This document shows, one piece after another, positions 17,229 to 24,530 of a DNA stretch of 32,016 nucleotides (positions are counted from its first letter, which is position 1; each line of letters opens with the position of its first letter). The translations under genes were made by a program, and so were the position numbers. Below the pieces are notes generated by a model. It searched no databases. It had not been told where the DNA came from and saw only the letters and a program-made list of their open reading frames with translations. Origin of the DNA: Bacteriovorax stolpii (GTDB lineage: Bacteria; Bdellovibrionota; Bacteriovoracia; Bacteriovoracales; Bacteriovoracaceae); NCBI GenBank assembly GCA_945885655.1, contig CAMCZE010000004.1:1-32016 (forward strand), written 5' to 3'.

Positions 17229-18080
17229 TTACCACCAACCAGTAAAAGCTTGTTTCCAAGCAGTACTTACTTCACTTTGATTCCAAGATCTTTGTGGAAC
17301 TGTCTCAGTCTCCATAAGTTCTAAATTATTTGGTTCCCAATAGTACATTGGAACTTTCATTAGATAACAAGATTGAGCGTACTGATTATTGTTATACTCA
17401 GAATATTTAGCAACTGTTGGGCAATAAGCTTCATTCTGCATGAATTCATCAGTCCAAGCTTTCATTTCATAGGGAGCGTCAGTAAAAGCTCTATCAAGAA
17501 CTCTTTCTTCAGCTTTTCCATTAATGTCTACTAAAACATAAGGAGAAACGTGGAACCACCACTTATAACGGTATTGTCTGATGTATTTTGTTGTGAAGAA
17601 CAAAAAGACTTTCATTGATTTCACTGAGTGTCTGTTCCACATATCATTGGCCCAAACGTGGGCACGATTAAAACATTGAGATCTTTTTTTTGCTCTACCA
17701 TTCATTTCCCAGAAATACTCATCAGCTGTTTCCAAAGAAGAAATAACTGTTGGTTCATAGGCCTGGGCCTGAATTTTAAAACGTGAGGCCGCTTTGACTT
17801 TAGATTGACCTGCAAGTTTAGCACCGATAACGTTTCCATGGGTGTCGATCTCTACTTTAACGAGGAAGTTATCTTTCTGAGCGATTGAGAAAGCTTCAAC
17901 CATTTTTGTGTCCGTGCTATCAACAAGAAGAACACGGCCTTCTTTGTGTGCAAAAACAAGTGTCGGTTCAGTAGGTGAAGTACTGATATCAACTTTTTCG
18001 ATGGTTGTAGTCAAAACCGTATTCCCAACAACACCTGCAAAAGCAGAGCTGAAGAGAATGAATGCGAGCGAACTCAACAT
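17229..18080 (-). CDS. predicted secreted protein-glutaminase-like deamidase
   Basis: A 283-aa exported protein; the signal peptide is residues 1-15 (cleavage near AFA-G). The C-terminal half matches what I know of the protein-glutaminase fold, whose enzymes deamidate Gln side chains in proteins. Key elements are Cys136 in QCFNRAHVWANDMW, His177 in KWWFHVSPYVLVD, and Asp196 in ERVLDRAFTDAP. The spacings of 41 and 19 residues compare with 41 and 20 in the Chryseobacterium enzyme (Cys156-His197-Asp217, from memory). Residues 16-120 would then be a pro-region. The Trp/Tyr/Cys-rich end is also family-like. AAGGAG lies 6 nt before the ATG. Substrate and location are unknown; a role in modifying foreign or envelope proteins is inference. 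Confidence 0.7.
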   Translation of the reverse strand: MLSSLAFILFSSAFAGVVGNTVLTTTIEKVDISTSPTEPTLVFAHKEGRVLLVDSTDTKMVEAFSIAQKDNFLVKVEIDTHGNVIGAKLAGQSKVKAASRFKIQAQAYEPTVISSLETADEYFWEMNGRAKKRSQCFNRAHVWANDMWNRHSVKSMKVFLFFTTKYIRQYRYKWWFHVSPYVLVDINGKAEERVLDRAFTDAPYEMKAWTDEFMQNEAYCPTVAKYSEYNNNQYAQSCYLMKVPMYYWEPNNLELMETETVPQRSWNQSEVSTAWKQAFTGWW

Positions 18081-18111
18081 ATGTATCTCCTTAACAAATT
18101 AGTTTTGGGGA

Positions 18112-18140
18112 TATGTACAATTCATGACTGAGTCCGGCAA
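18112..18140 (-). promoter_or_regulatory. candidate promoter of the glutaminase-like gene
   Basis: Minus strand: TTGCCG (18135-18140), 17-nt spacer, TACATA (18112-18117). The match is moderate. It lies immediately past the terminator at 18151-18176, so this gene has its own transcription unit. Confidence 0.35.
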
Positions 18141-18150
18141 GAGGGTGAAT

Positions 18151-18176
18151 AAAAAAAGCCTCCATTCGGAGGCTTT
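18151..18176 (-). terminator. intrinsic terminator, minus strand
   Basis: Stem AAAGCCTCC (18155-18163) pairs with GGAGGCTTT (18168-18176) around a 4-nt loop. On the minus strand the stem runs on into T residues, giving a T-tract of seven. It ends transcription from the 38-aa gene or from the promoter at 18271-18299. Confidence 0.9.
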
Positions 18177-18264
18177 GTGTGTGTGCAGGAATGTTGAAAC
18201 TTTTATTAAAAGAGATACTTTAATTAAACATGTCAAAAGGGCCAGACGTCAAACGTAAAACACT
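18151..18264 (-). ncRNA. candidate small RNA or 3' UTR fragment (about 114 nt)
   Basis: A promoter-like pair (18271-18299) and a strong intrinsic terminator (18151-18176) bracket about 114 nt with no convincing reading frame. It could be an independent small RNA, or simply the 3' untranslated part of the 38-aa gene transcript. No known RNA family was recognised. Confidence 0.35.
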
Positions 18265-18270
18265 AGATCT

Positions 18271-18299
18271 AGTATTCTTTATCGTCACAAATTTGACAA
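18271..18299 (-). promoter_or_regulatory. candidate promoter between the 38-aa gene and the terminator
   Basis: Minus strand: -35 TTGTCA (18294-18299), 17-nt spacer, -10 AATACT (18271-18276). Five and four of six consensus bases match. It lies downstream of the 38-aa gene's stop, and a 12-bp palindrome (ACTAGATCTAGT, 18262-18273) overlaps its -10. Confidence 0.4.
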
Positions 18300-18332
18300 G
18301 AAACAATACAAATAACGCTTTAGGCTAAAAAA

Positions 18333-18449
18333 TTAGTTATTATGCCCTTTTAGAAGTTTTTTCTTACGAGCAATTCTTTTTAATTTAAGACCGCTTTTGT
18401 TGTTCTTCTTAGATTTTTTCGCAGGGCGCGACTTTTTTAACTTTTTCAT
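18333..18449 (-). CDS. very basic 38-aa protein, ribosome- or nucleic-acid-associated candidate
   Basis: A 38-codon gene with an excellent ribosome binding site: GAGGAGG ends about 5 nt before ATG 18449. The product has 15 Lys and 3 Arg in 38 residues and no acidic residue. It starts MKKLKKSRPAKKSKK and ends LLKGHNN, with a likely helical KLKRIARKKKLL stretch. This composition is typical of tiny ribosomal proteins (bTHX, bS22, AURKAIP1/COX24-like) or of DNA-compacting peptides, but I cannot match it to one. An AT-rich divergent promoter region lies between it and the gene at 18523. It is separated from the terminator at 18151-18176 by about 155 nt. The start signal, bias and terminator make it a credible gene. 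Confidence 0.72.
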   Translation of the reverse strand: MKKLKKSRPAKKSKKNNKSGLKLKRIARKKKLLKGHNN

Positions 18450-18483
18450 AAAATCCTCCTCAATAAAATAATTGCGGTGAGCT

Positions 18484-18489
18484 TATAAT
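18484..18489 (+). promoter_or_regulatory. consensus -10 element before the 18523 gene
   Basis: TATAAT, a perfect -10, lies 33 nt before ATG 18523; no good -35 is seen. On the minus strand the surrounding TTATTATAAG could also serve as the -10 region of the divergent 38-aa gene. Confidence 0.45.
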
Positions 18490-18522
18490 AAAAGAAGTCC
18501 TTTGGAAATAACGGGAGACACA

Positions 18523-19323
18523 ATGCTTACAGGATATTTACTCTTTTTCATCACTCTTCCACTATTTGCACAGGTTAGGCCGCCCATCCAAGTCATACCG
18601 GAGCCTAAAACCGCCGCGGATTTTGAACATCAGTTCAAAGGATGTTTTGAAAACTCTGAATGTGACCAGGTTATGGGACTTCAACTTGGGCGCTGGAGGG
18701 AGCTTATCACAAAGCTCAAGGCGCCCGAAATGGGTGAAGAGAAAAGAGTTCAGTTCCTGGAACTCTTTAGAGCAAAGTATGGTTTACCGATTGAATTCTA
18801 CACAAATGATAAATCTCAGCTCACTTTTAGGCCTATGATTTTCAACTCTCCATGTAAAAATCATAATCTCAAAGAAAAAAAAATCTTAAGAGGAACCGCT
18901 TTCATTAAAGCACTTTCAAAAGAGAAGGCAACAGTTTGGAGAGATCAGGCCCAGATAGAGGTTCCCATTGGGGAGTTTTTTATTCCTCAGCCAGTGCTCG
19001 TGTATTTTTCACCCACGCCTGAGGTTTATTTTTTACCTTTGGATGATCAACCTCTTTATCTTAAAAATAAAGAGATCCATGTTCTTAAAGATGAAGATGA
19101 TTACTTTTATTCAATCAAAATTGATCGTTTAGGAAATTGGAAGGCCGTGGCCACGGATTATTCTCGTTTAAGCGAGCTCGAAGATAAAAGACAGGAAGTG
19201 AAATGTCCATCAGAGACATTTTCGGCCCCAAAAGCTTTTGGGACCGAATTTTGTAAAACTGTATGGGACGAAGATACTAAAAAAACAGTGATCGTTAAAA
19301 TGTACCGCGGCTGTGTTATTTAA
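18523..19323 (+). CDS. secreted protein of unknown function
   Basis: A 266-aa exported protein. The frame opens at 18502, but ATG 18523 has GGGAG 5 nt upstream and gives a clean signal peptide (LTGYLLFFITLPLFAQ, cleavage near residue 16). The mature part has six Cys: one in FKGCFENSECDQ with a partner four or five residues on, one in SPCKNHN, one in VKCPSE, and two near the C-terminus. It has alternating hydrophobic strands consistent with a beta-rich periplasmic domain. No catalytic motif or known domain was recognised. It is transcribed from the perfect TATAAT at 18484 and ends 8 nt inside the convergent lipoprotein gene. Confidence 0.75.
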   Translation: MLTGYLLFFITLPLFAQVRPPIQVIPEPKTAADFEHQFKGCFENSECDQVMGLQLGRWRELITKLKAPEMGEEKRVQFLELFRAKYGLPIEFYTNDKSQLTFRPMIFNSPCKNHNLKEKKILRGTAFIKALSKEKATVWRDQAQIEVPIGEFFIPQPVLVYFSPTPEVYFLPLDDQPLYLKNKEIHVLKDEDDYFYSIKIDRLGNWKAVATDYSRLSELEDKRQEVKCPSETFSAPKAFGTEFCKTVWDEDTKKTVIVKMYRGCVI

Positions 19324-19993
19324 GGGTGGCCGTTCTCACTAAAACCTTGCCTATTTCGCAAGTTGAACGTGAGACAAGCTTTCTTTCTACAAAAAATCCG
19401 ATACGTGGGCCAGTTATCTGAAACTTAATCCACTCCTCAGAACCGATACGATAATCATTGCCTTCAACAAGCTGACCTTTTCTAATCATCACACAAAGAG
19501 TATTCACATTATCCCCTGCACATTCACTCGTCCTTGTAAGAGCTGTAAACCAGATGGCGATACTTGAATTAATCTGCATGGGACTTCTGATATCACCAAG
19601 GTTTTTACAAATTTCGGCCATTGATCCATACCGAGTGGTCTCTACATTTGGAAAAGCAAAAGGATCATTATTGATTTTTTTAAAAATATAATTATCTTGA
19701 GAAGGCTCAATTTTAACTAAGATATCAAGCGCTGGAGAAGCACTTTCGGCGGCACAACTTTTTTCAGAGAACAAATACGTAAAATGAGTATCAGGACCCA
19801 AATCATTAAGCACAGCTACTTTACTATCTAAAGCATTACAGATGCGTGCAAGCTTGGAAGCATCATCATTACTTAAAAGTTCTGGATTGTAACTTATTAG
19901 GGCCGAAACCGTTGCGGGATCCGTTCTTTTGAGGTCTTTTTTGTTACATGAAAATATAATAAAAAGGCTCAGAAATACGAACAGCTTCGCCAT
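19316..19993 (-). CDS. lipoprotein, paralogue of the next upstream gene
   Basis: A 225-aa lipoprotein. The frame opens at 20020, but ATG 19993 is preceded by GGAGG at 6 nt and gives a proper lipoprotein signal with lipobox IIFSC (Cys16). The mature part resembles the protein at 20059-20748 along its length: ARICNALDSKVAVLND, a central IAIWFTALT segment, and RIGFFVERKLVSRSTC near the end have counterparts in the same order. Five or six Cys are conserved in place, suggesting a disulphide-bonded periplasmic domain. No known family was recognised. The last 8 nt overlap the convergent gene at 18523. Confidence 0.8.
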   Translation of the reverse strand: MAKLFVFLSLFIIFSCNKKDLKRTDPATVSALISYNPELLSNDDASKLARICNALDSKVAVLNDLGPDTHFTYLFSEKSCAAESASPALDILVKIEPSQDNYIFKKINNDPFAFPNVETTRYGSMAEICKNLGDIRSPMQINSSIAIWFTALTRTSECAGDNVNTLCVMIRKGQLVEGNDYRIGSEEWIKFQITGPRIGFFVERKLVSRSTCEIGKVLVRTATLK

Positions 19994-20058
19994 AGGGATC
20001 CTCCAATTTAATTTGCTCATTAAATTGTCATTAATCGTGGAGTTCCTGGCAAATTTTA

Positions 20059-20748
20059 TTATAGGTTTTTAAGCAAGGCCCTAACTTCTGTTGTTTGATT
20101 CACAGCACACAGACCTGTTGAAATATTAGTCCGTTGTAAAAAAAATCCTATGCGAGGTAAAGTGGGATCAACTTGAAAACGGAAAAAGTCACGATCAGTA
20201 ATTTTATAGGTGTTCCCATTAGGACTCCCTGTCTCGACTGAAAGACACAAACTTTGGGGGGTTGGAGAACAATCTGTACTATTTACCTTTGTAGTAAACC
20301 AAACGGCCTTACCACTTGAAAGAACCACTGGATTTGTTATTGGATTGGTGGTGCTAGAAAGTTTACTACATAGCTCTCCGACTAAACCACTGTTAGGAGT
20401 TTGTAATTCACTAAAAATGAAATCTCGATTATCCAAAACTCTTTTAAAATAGTACTGAGTTCCAGCTTGCTGAATATAAACAGATTCATCAAAAGCGGCC
20501 GGAGCTGTTGCCTGAATACAACTTTTCTGACTAACGGTAAAAATATAAGTGTCCGCAGTGGTATTATTAAGTGCCAAGGCCTTTTGCCCTAAAGCATTAC
20601 AGATCGTCGACAGCTGGGCACGATCATCACTTTCAATATTAATGAGTGAAAGACTGCGCTGAGTTCCCACCACTGCATCACTATTTGTGCCTGGAGGGTT
20701 GCCACCGCAGGCCGCTAATAAAAAAAGAGGTAAGGCCCACATTTTCAT
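20059..20748 (-). CDS. lipoprotein, paralogue of the next downstream gene
   Basis: A 229-aa lipoprotein with signal MKMWALPLFLLAAC (lipobox LAAC, Cys14) and a Gly/Asn/Pro linker. It is homologous by eye to the protein at 19316: LSTICNALGQKALALNN, KAVWFTTKVNSTDC, and PRIGFFLQRTNISTGLC align in order. Sequence identity looks about 30%, so the duplication is old. The start lies 2 nt from the stop of the upstream lipoprotein gene at 20751, and 65 nt separate it from its paralogue, so all three probably form one transcript. Function is unknown. Confidence 0.8.
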   Translation of the reverse strand: MKMWALPLFLLAACGGNPPGTNSDAVVGTQRSLSLINIESDDRAQLSTICNALGQKALALNNTTADTYIFTVSQKSCIQATAPAAFDESVYIQQAGTQYYFKRVLDNRDFIFSELQTPNSGLVGELCSKLSSTTNPITNPVVLSSGKAVWFTTKVNSTDCSPTPQSLCLSVETGSPNGNTYKITDRDFFRFQVDPTLPRIGFFLQRTNISTGLCAVNQTTEVRALLKNL

Positions 20749-20750
20749 AA

Positions 20751-21491
20751 CTACCTTTTAACCATTGTGTTCTTGATATAAGTTCCACGCATTTTACTGG
20801 CCTCATCAACATACTTCTCAAACCAATCAGTCCGAGTCATTTTGATAAATCTTTTTTCTTCAGGATGAAACGTAAGTTTTCTTAGATTCTCTGCTTGAAG
20901 CATTTTCACAAGATAAAAATTAGCAAATACGGGAATTTTAAGAACTGATTCCATGGCCGTTTTATCTAAATGAAAAGATTTTTTATTGGCATAATGAGTG
21001 ACAAGGTTATCAAATTTATAATAATTATCACTCACTCCTTCCTCACATAATACTTTTAATTCTTTTTTCATCATGTCATGGTGGTCTTTAAGCGAAAAAG
21101 ATTTTGTAAAAGCGAGTTCGGGGAAATAGTCTCTTCCTTCTTTGACTACGTTTGAAGCTTTATACATCAAGACTTCCGGAACAGCATAAGTCGCATCAAC
21201 TTCTGTCCGGTCATGGTGAAATTGAGGACAAAACTTAATCCCTGGATTTTTATCCATATGCTGACCCAATGTCAGGTACTGATGATATAGAGAACTAAAA
21301 TAAACCCTACGAGCAGACTTACCTTCTACCTCTTCAACTTCAAGTTTTGTTTCTGGAACTTTAAAGGCCGTCTTTTGTACCGACTGCAAGAGTTCTTTGG
21401 CATAAGGAAAATACACGATCTTTGTTTCTTCCTTTAAGTGTGAACAGCTAACCACTGAAAACGTGAGAAGACATAAACTCATATTTTTCAT
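20751..21491 (-). CDS. lipoprotein of unknown function
   Basis: A 246-aa predicted lipoprotein. I choose ATG 21491 (AGAGGGG about 4 nt upstream) over the ATG at 21506. The signal ends in lipobox SVVSC. The mature chain is Lys/Glu/His-rich, with a Cys-His cluster CPQFHHDRTEV about half way and another Cys in KVLCEEGVSD. It is mostly helical in character. No known domain was recognised; metal binding by the Cys/His patch is only a guess. It heads the three-lipoprotein run to 19316 and is divergent from the EVE gene, where the minus strand has a perfect TATAAT (21561-21566) about 70 nt upstream of the start. Confidence 0.75.
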   Translation of the reverse strand: MKNMSLCLLTFSVVSCSHLKEETKIVYFPYAKELLQSVQKTAFKVPETKLEVEEVEGKSARRVYFSSLYHQYLTLGQHMDKNPGIKFCPQFHHDRTEVDATYAVPEVLMYKASNVVKEGRDYFPELAFTKSFSLKDHHDMMKKELKVLCEEGVSDNYYKFDNLVTHYANKKSFHLDKTAMESVLKIPVFANFYLVKMLQAENLRKLTFHPEEKRFIKMTRTDWFEKYVDEASKMRGTYIKNTMVKR

Positions 21492-21536
21492 AAAACCCCT
21501 CTTCATTCTGTGCTTCTCGGTGACTCAGAAGAGAAC

Positions 21537-21565
21537 TTGATTAACCATCTTTTTCTGTCCATTAT
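21537..21565 (+). promoter_or_regulatory. candidate promoter of the EVE-domain gene
   Basis: TTGATT (21537-21542), 17-nt spacer, CATTAT (21560-21565), then 6 nt to ATG 21572. Transcription would start at or next to the initiation codon. The same bases read on the minus strand include TATAAT for the divergent lipoprotein gene. Confidence 0.45.
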
Positions 21566-21571
21566 AGAGAG

Positions 21572-22030
21572 ATGAATTATTGGCTTATGAAATCTGAACC
21601 TGATGTTTTTTCTTTTGCGGATCTTAAAAAAAGACCCAATCAAACTGAGCCCTGGAATGGGGTCAGGAACTATCAGGCACGTAATTTCATGAGGGATGAC
21701 ATGAAGATAGGTGATCTTATTCTCTTTTATCATTCAAGCTGTGAAATCCCCGGAGTGGCCGGCATCGCACGTGTAAGTTCCATTCCTTATCCAGACAGCA
21801 CTCAATTTGATAAAAAGTCTGAGTATTTTGATTCAAAACCCAGTAAGGATGGCCCTCGCTGGATACTCATTGATGTGAGCTTCCATGAAGAGTTAAAAAG
21901 GTTCATTTCATTGGAGGAATTAAAAAAACAACCTGAACTCGCAGGCATGAGGCTTCTTCAAAGAGGGAACCGGCTTTCAATTTTACCGGTTACCTCATCT
22001 GAATATAACATCATAAGAAATTTAGTTTAA
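21572..22030 (+). CDS. EVE-domain protein (modified-base-binding, YTH-like fold)
   Basis: A 152-aa protein consisting of one EVE domain. The diagnostic segments are all present: YWLMKSEPDVFSF at the start, EPWNGVRNYQARNFMRDDMK, GDLILFYHSSCEIPGVAGIA, and GPRWILIDV. EVE domains have a hydrophobic cage that binds modified bases in DNA or RNA, and many are linked to sensing modified nucleic acid. A single-domain protein of this type is widespread in Proteobacteria, and its exact ligand is not settled. The only purine-rich box (AGAGAG) abuts the ATG, so the mRNA may be nearly leaderless. The last 9 nt overlap the convergent carboxypeptidase gene. Confidence 0.92.
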   Translation: MNYWLMKSEPDVFSFADLKKRPNQTEPWNGVRNYQARNFMRDDMKIGDLILFYHSSCEIPGVAGIARVSSIPYPDSTQFDKKSEYFDSKPSKDGPRWILIDVSFHEELKRFISLEELKKQPELAGMRLLQRGNRLSILPVTSSEYNIIRNLV

Positions 22031-23332
22031 GAGAGCAAAATTCCCATTACTTCCGATCTCATCTTTACGGACTTCAACTTCAAGATCTTTAACTGATCCA
22101 TTTTTTTCTTTTATTGAGAATCGATATTTCCCTTCAGGCATTACTTTATAAAACTCCGAAGAACTAAAAGCATAATTTCCAAAGTCTTTTTTCTCAGGAG
22201 AAATTTGAGTGATACTCACGACACCTTCAGCATTCGTCTTAGCGAATTTAAACCCTGCCCCTCTATGAACCTGCTTCATATAAAAAATAAGTGAGTCACG
22301 GTTGTTAGCATAAAAGTCAGGGATATCATGATAACTTGGCCATTTTGCATAAGAGAGTTCAACCGTTATCTGAAGATCTTGATGCCAAAAGTAACTCCAA
22401 TCTTGCATCCCACCTTTAACAACATACCAGTCAGCACCATTTGTTACCCCTAATGGAAACTCTGATGAATTCCTCATCTCTGGATTAAGTTCTGCATAAC
22501 CTATAGAGAGTTCTTTTACGAACGCATCAAGTGGGTGCCGATCATAGGTCGAATCCCATGGGTAGTTAGCAACAATCACTCCTCCGTGAAAGTTTGCAGA
22601 AAGAGCAAAATGCCGCTCGGCCTGAAATTTCATAACGGCCTGGTTTTCAACTTCGCGACCGATTGATGTACTGTCACGATCCCTTAAAATATCGGGAAAA
22701 TTACGGTTCAAATCAGTTCCATTAGCATTGGCCCTTTGGCGGAGTTCACTACCATCGGGATTCATCGAAGGCATAACATAGATTTCAGTATTATTAATGA
22801 GATTTGTAATCTCCGTGTCTGAGCCGTACTTTTGCCCAATCTCTTGAATAAGATTTATCATAAGTTCGCGCCCAGTGATTTCATCTCCATGCATTGAAGA
22901 TATATACTTAAACTCTGGTTCAATCTCATCAAGATTTACATTATCAGAGATTTTCATCATCCAAAGAGAGCGGCCCTTTACTGTTTTTCCAATACTGAAG
23001 AGTCTCATAATTTTAGGGTATCTCTGCGCCAGTTCTTGAAGAGATGTTGTGATCTGAGTGTAGCTTGGATAGTCTGCCATCATTTTTTTATTCATGAGTT
23101 TCATGTCAAAATAAAAAATGTTTTTCTGATCGAGGTAAGTCTTAAGACCTTTTGAACCATAGAGCTCAAAACCTTCAGAACTCACGTGATCCACTTCCAC
23201 GGAGCCTGAATCTATGAGCTCTTTAACAATTTCTGGTCTCTGTCCGGTAACAAAAACCTCTTCTTCAATCTTCACAGTGGCCATACATGGCAAACTTAAC
23301 GTGAGTAATACGAGCGCAACATTTATTTTCAT
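22022..23332 (-). CDS. secreted zinc carboxypeptidase, M14 family (D/E-type)
   Basis: A 436-aa exported metallocarboxypeptidase removing C-terminal residues from peptides. The signal peptide is residues 1-18 (SLPCMA cleavage). Zinc ligands are His148 and Glu151 in MHGDEITGRE, and His249 in NFHGG. Substrate-binding Asn-Arg lies in GTDLNRNFPD, and the catalytic Glu325 in QITVELS. Residues NGADWY and GGMQDW are typical of the carboxypeptidase N/E/D branch, and the C-terminal 70 or so residues form the transthyretin-like domain of that branch. Residues 19-85 look like a pro-region. AAGGA precedes the tandem ATGATG; I use the second. A role in degrading external peptides fits a predatory or proteolytic lifestyle (inference). 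Confidence 0.93.
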   Translation of the reverse strand: MKINVALVLLTLSLPCMATVKIEEEVFVTGQRPEIVKELIDSGSVEVDHVSSEGFELYGSKGLKTYLDQKNIFYFDMKLMNKKMMADYPSYTQITTSLQELAQRYPKIMRLFSIGKTVKGRSLWMMKISDNVNLDEIEPEFKYISSMHGDEITGRELMINLIQEIGQKYGSDTEITNLINNTEIYVMPSMNPDGSELRQRANANGTDLNRNFPDILRDRDSTSIGREVENQAVMKFQAERHFALSANFHGGVIVANYPWDSTYDRHPLDAFVKELSIGYAELNPEMRNSSEFPLGVTNGADWYVVKGGMQDWSYFWHQDLQITVELSYAKWPSYHDIPDFYANNRDSLIFYMKQVHRGAGFKFAKTNAEGVVSITQISPEKKDFGNYAFSSSEFYKVMPEGKYRFSIKEKNGSVKDLEVEVRKDEIGSNGNFALLN

Positions 23333-23358
23333 CATGAAATCCTTCGTTATGCATCCTT

Positions 23359-23412
23359 AAAAAATCCTACCCAGACTTATGCCGGATGGCAAAGTCTGTT
23401 ATGGCCGGATTT
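23359..23412 (-). terminator. bipartite intrinsic terminator after bamB
   Basis: On the minus strand an outer stem AAATCC/GGATTT encloses an inner hairpin (CAGACTT plus TGCC, loop ATCC, GGCA, one bulged T, AAGTCTG). A run of six T, three of them in the outer stem, follows. It lies about 25 nt past the bamB stop. Confidence 0.7.
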
Positions 23413-23438
23413 CTAAATTTAAAATGAAGGTTTATTGT

Positions 23439-24530
23439 TTATCTAAAAACGTAAAGCCTATTTCGTGAAGAATACAAAGTGAGGTACTCATCAGTGATGA
23501 CAAGATCAGAGAAGATAGAAGAGTAATCATAACCTAAAGCAAAGGAATCGATGACAGTCAATGTAAGGGGATCAATTGCACGAAGGTAACCATCAAAACT
23601 TGCAGCTACGATAGTATCCTTCCACCAGGTCACTGCACTCACTGGTTGTTTAGAGATCTTAACTCTTTTTAATATCTCTCCACCTAAACCCATAATGACC
23701 ACTTCTCCATCATTTGTTCCTAGAAGAAGTTGTTGTCCCCTTATAAAGGGATGGGCCATGACACTGACATTAAAACTGCGAGAGATAGCACCACTATCTG
23801 GATTGATGGCCTTCAGTTCCCCTGATGGAGAACCCATAATCAATAATCCTTGAGCAATAAGAGGATTTAAATCAGCATCCACAAACTTCTGCTGATCGAC
23901 AACCTTTGTCTCCCAAAGGAGAAGTCCCTCTTCGACTGAAAGAGCACCCACAAATCCGTCAGCAAAACCAATAAAGATTTTATTACCAGAAACGAGTGGT
24001 CGACTGGTTCTTTGAAAAGTTGTTGTGACAGGAACGGCACGTTTGTACACCCAAAGAACTTTTCCTGTCTCAGCATCTAAATGAACAATCTGATGTCCAC
24101 GAAGATAGATAAGGAGTTTATCATTATAAAAGAAGGGAGCACTCTCAATTGGCGCCATGAGATCAATGGCATACTTAAGTTTTCCCGTTAGATAATGACG
24201 AACAAATAAACGACCGTTTAGTCCACCATAGGCCACATGATCTTTAAAAAATTCTACAGGTCCACCCAGCGGGGTTTTATCATTTTTTGACCAGATAGTA
24301 CGTCCAGTTTCTACATCGTAAGCCGTCATCACACCGGACATGCTTCCCATATAAACCAGATCATTAAAAACACGAGGAGCACCCAAACCAATGGGCAAGT
24401 TGCCGGTGACATATTCAGGATCAAGATTTTTTGCCCAGTTCAGGGAAAAAAATCGTTTTTCCTGAGCAGGAGCATGAGGCCTAAACTGCCCACATGACGC
24501 AAGAAAAAGAATGAGGAAAAAAAATTTCAT
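23439..24530 (-). CDS. bamB: BamB-like outer-membrane-assembly lipoprotein (PQQ-type beta-propeller)
   Basis: A 363-aa lipoprotein: signal with lipobox FLASC (Cys13), then a beta-propeller built of repeated blades. Blade signatures include VMTAYDVETGRTIW, IVHLDAETGKVLW, VGALSVEEGLLLWE and LKAINPDSG. BamB is an accessory subunit of the BAM complex that folds outer-membrane barrels. Identity is supported by position: it follows a YfgM-like gene with an ATGA overlap and lies near der, as in many Proteobacteria. PQQ-type propellers are also found in dehydrogenases, but there are no such catalytic features here. The gene ends at a strong terminator. Confidence 0.87.
   Translation of the reverse strand: MKFFFLILFLASCGQFRPHAPAQEKRFFSLNWAKNLDPEYVTGNLPIGLGAPRVFNDLVYMGSMSGVMTAYDVETGRTIWSKNDKTPLGGPVEFFKDHVAYGGLNGRLFVRHYLTGKLKYAIDLMAPIESAPFFYNDKLLIYLRGHQIVHLDAETGKVLWVYKRAVPVTTTFQRTSRPLVSGNKIFIGFADGFVGALSVEEGLLLWETKVVDQQKFVDADLNPLIAQGLLIMGSPSGELKAINPDSGAISRSFNVSVMAHPFIRGQQLLLGTNDGEVVIMGLGGEILKRVKISKQPVSAVTWWKDTIVAASFDGYLRAIDPLTLTVIDSFALGYDYSSIFSDLVITDEYLTLYSSRNRLYVFR

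Noticed and set aside
18262-18273. 12-bp palindrome ACTAGATCTAGT as a mobile-element or attachment site
   Set aside because: It is short and single-copy as far as I see, with no integrase or flanking repeat.
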